DNA from: Kordiimonadaceae bacterium
GTDB taxonomy: Bacteria > Pseudomonadota > Alphaproteobacteria > Sphingomonadales > Emcibacteraceae
DNA length: 6,020 bases
Direction: 5' to 3'
NCBI GenBank assembly: GCA_018699075.1
Contig: JABIPV010000230.1
Location: forward strand, 1-6,020
Shown here: positions 5,342 to 6,020 of the stretch, one piece after another
Position numbering within the stretch: position 1 is the first letter of the stretch
How the letters are laid out: every line of letters begins with the position of its first letter
The notes under the pieces: generated by a model
The model's database searches: none
What the model saw: only the letters and a program-made list of their open reading frames with translations
What the model was told of the DNA's origin: nothing
Made by a program: the position numbers and the translations under genes

Positions 5342-6020
5342 ATGAGTAAAATATATCCAGTATTACCCCTTAGAGATATTGTCATCTTTCCTTATATGAT
5401 TGTACCTTTGTTTGTCGGACGTGAAAAATCTGTGAAAGCATTAGAACAAGTTATGAATTCTGAAAAGAAAATCCTACTTGTTGCACAAAAAGATGCAAAT
5501 CTTGATGATCCGGAAAAAGACGATATTTATCGAGTAGGGACACTTGCGACTGTTCTGCAATTATTAAAGCTACCTGATGGTACGGTAAAAGTTCTTGTCG
5601 AGGGCGTCGAGCGGATTAAAATCACAGGTTTTACAGATACTTCAGATTTCTTCGAAGCTGAAACCGAAACAGTAAAAGCGGTTGAGGGTTCAACAGATGA
5701 AATTGAAGCGTTAAACCGTTCAGTCATCGGAAAATTTGGTCAATATGTAAAATTAAATAAGAAAATTCCAAGTGAAGTGATGGATACAACGAGCCAGATC
5801 GAAGATGAAAGTAAGCTTTCTGATGTTGTGGCATCCCATTTGTCCTTAAAGATTGCGGACAAACAGAAGCTTTTAGAAAATGATAATGTCGCAAGCCGTT
5901 TGGAAAAAATATATTCTGTTATGGAAAGTGAAATTGGCGTTATGCAAGTGGAAAAGAAAATCCGCCGCCGTGTAAAAAGCCAAATGGAAAAAACCCAAAA
6001 AGAATATTATTTGAATGAGC
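5342..6020 (+). CDS. lon: ATP-dependent protease Lon, N-terminal part (3' partial)
   Basis: Lon is a homohexameric cytosolic protease with AAA+ and Ser-Lys catalytic domains that degrades misfolded and short-lived regulatory proteins. Only 226 codons are visible of the usual roughly 800; the frame is open to the window end, so ATPase and protease domains lie outside. What is seen is the substrate-binding LON N-domain: PVLPLRDIVIFPYMIVPLFV at 6-25, VAQKD at 47-51, the YRVGTLATVLQLLKLPDG segment at 63-80, and VKVLVEGVERIKI at 82-94. A coiled-coil-forming helical region follows, with RRRVKSQMEKTQKEYYLNE at 208-226, a strongly conserved Lon stretch. The ATG at 5342 matches the usual Lon start; the ribosome binding site is weak (GGA at 5333-5335). 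It follows clpX by 99 bases in the same direction. Confidence 0.96.
   Translation, partial: MSKIYPVLPLRDIVIFPYMIVPLFVGREKSVKALEQVMNSEKKILLVAQKDANLDDPEKDDIYRVGTLATVLQLLKLPDGTVKVLVEGVERIKITGFTDTSDFFEAETETVKAVEGSTDEIEALNRSVIGKFGQYVKLNKKIPSEVMDTTSQIEDESKLSDVVASHLSLKIADKQKLLENDNVASRLEKIYSVMESEIGVMQVEKKIRRRVKSQMEKTQKEYYLNE

Overview
The window is a chromosomal housekeeping segment. All recognisable genes lie on the + strand in the order nnr (NAD(P)HX repair, 5' end cut off), tRNA-Leu(UAG), tig (trigger factor), clpP, clpX and lon (3' end cut off). The gene order tig-clpP-clpX-lon, the close match of each protein to its family, and a long lysine/alanine tail on trigger factor suggest an alphaproteobacterium. 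The visibly AT-rich third positions and gaps point to a low-G+C member of that class. The class is an inference from remembered gene order and protein wording, and I cannot name a genus.

Layout. Positions 1-1257 hold most of a bifunctional NAD(P)H-hydrate epimerase/dehydratase, missing its N-terminus. Positions 1258-1356 are a gap with at best a weak promoter. Positions 1357-1441 are a class II tRNA-Leu with anticodon TAG and encoded CCA. The 78-base gap before tig holds a stem-loop overlapping a possible tig promoter. Positions 1520-3025 encode trigger factor, followed by a strong terminator-like hairpin. clpP (3109-3735) is followed by an unusually long, AT-rich, 238-base gap with inverted repeats, a hairpin and promoter-like elements. 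clpX (3974-5242) follows, then a 99-base gap with a perfect 13-base palindrome and a TATAAT box. lon opens at 5342 and runs off the window.

How the genes work together. Trigger factor shields nascent chains at the ribosome exit. ClpX unfolds tagged or damaged substrates and feeds them into the ClpP chamber. Lon independently degrades misfolded and regulatory proteins. The cluster therefore covers protein birth and disposal. The tRNA and the metabolite-repair enzyme are neighbours with no obvious functional tie.

I found no mobile element, CRISPR array, prophage or unknown gene cassette, and no novel system. The points worth a second look are small: the five-residue-periodic basic tail of trigger factor, the palindrome in front of lon, the complex clpP-clpX leader and a near-consensus promoter sitting on the clpP start codon.
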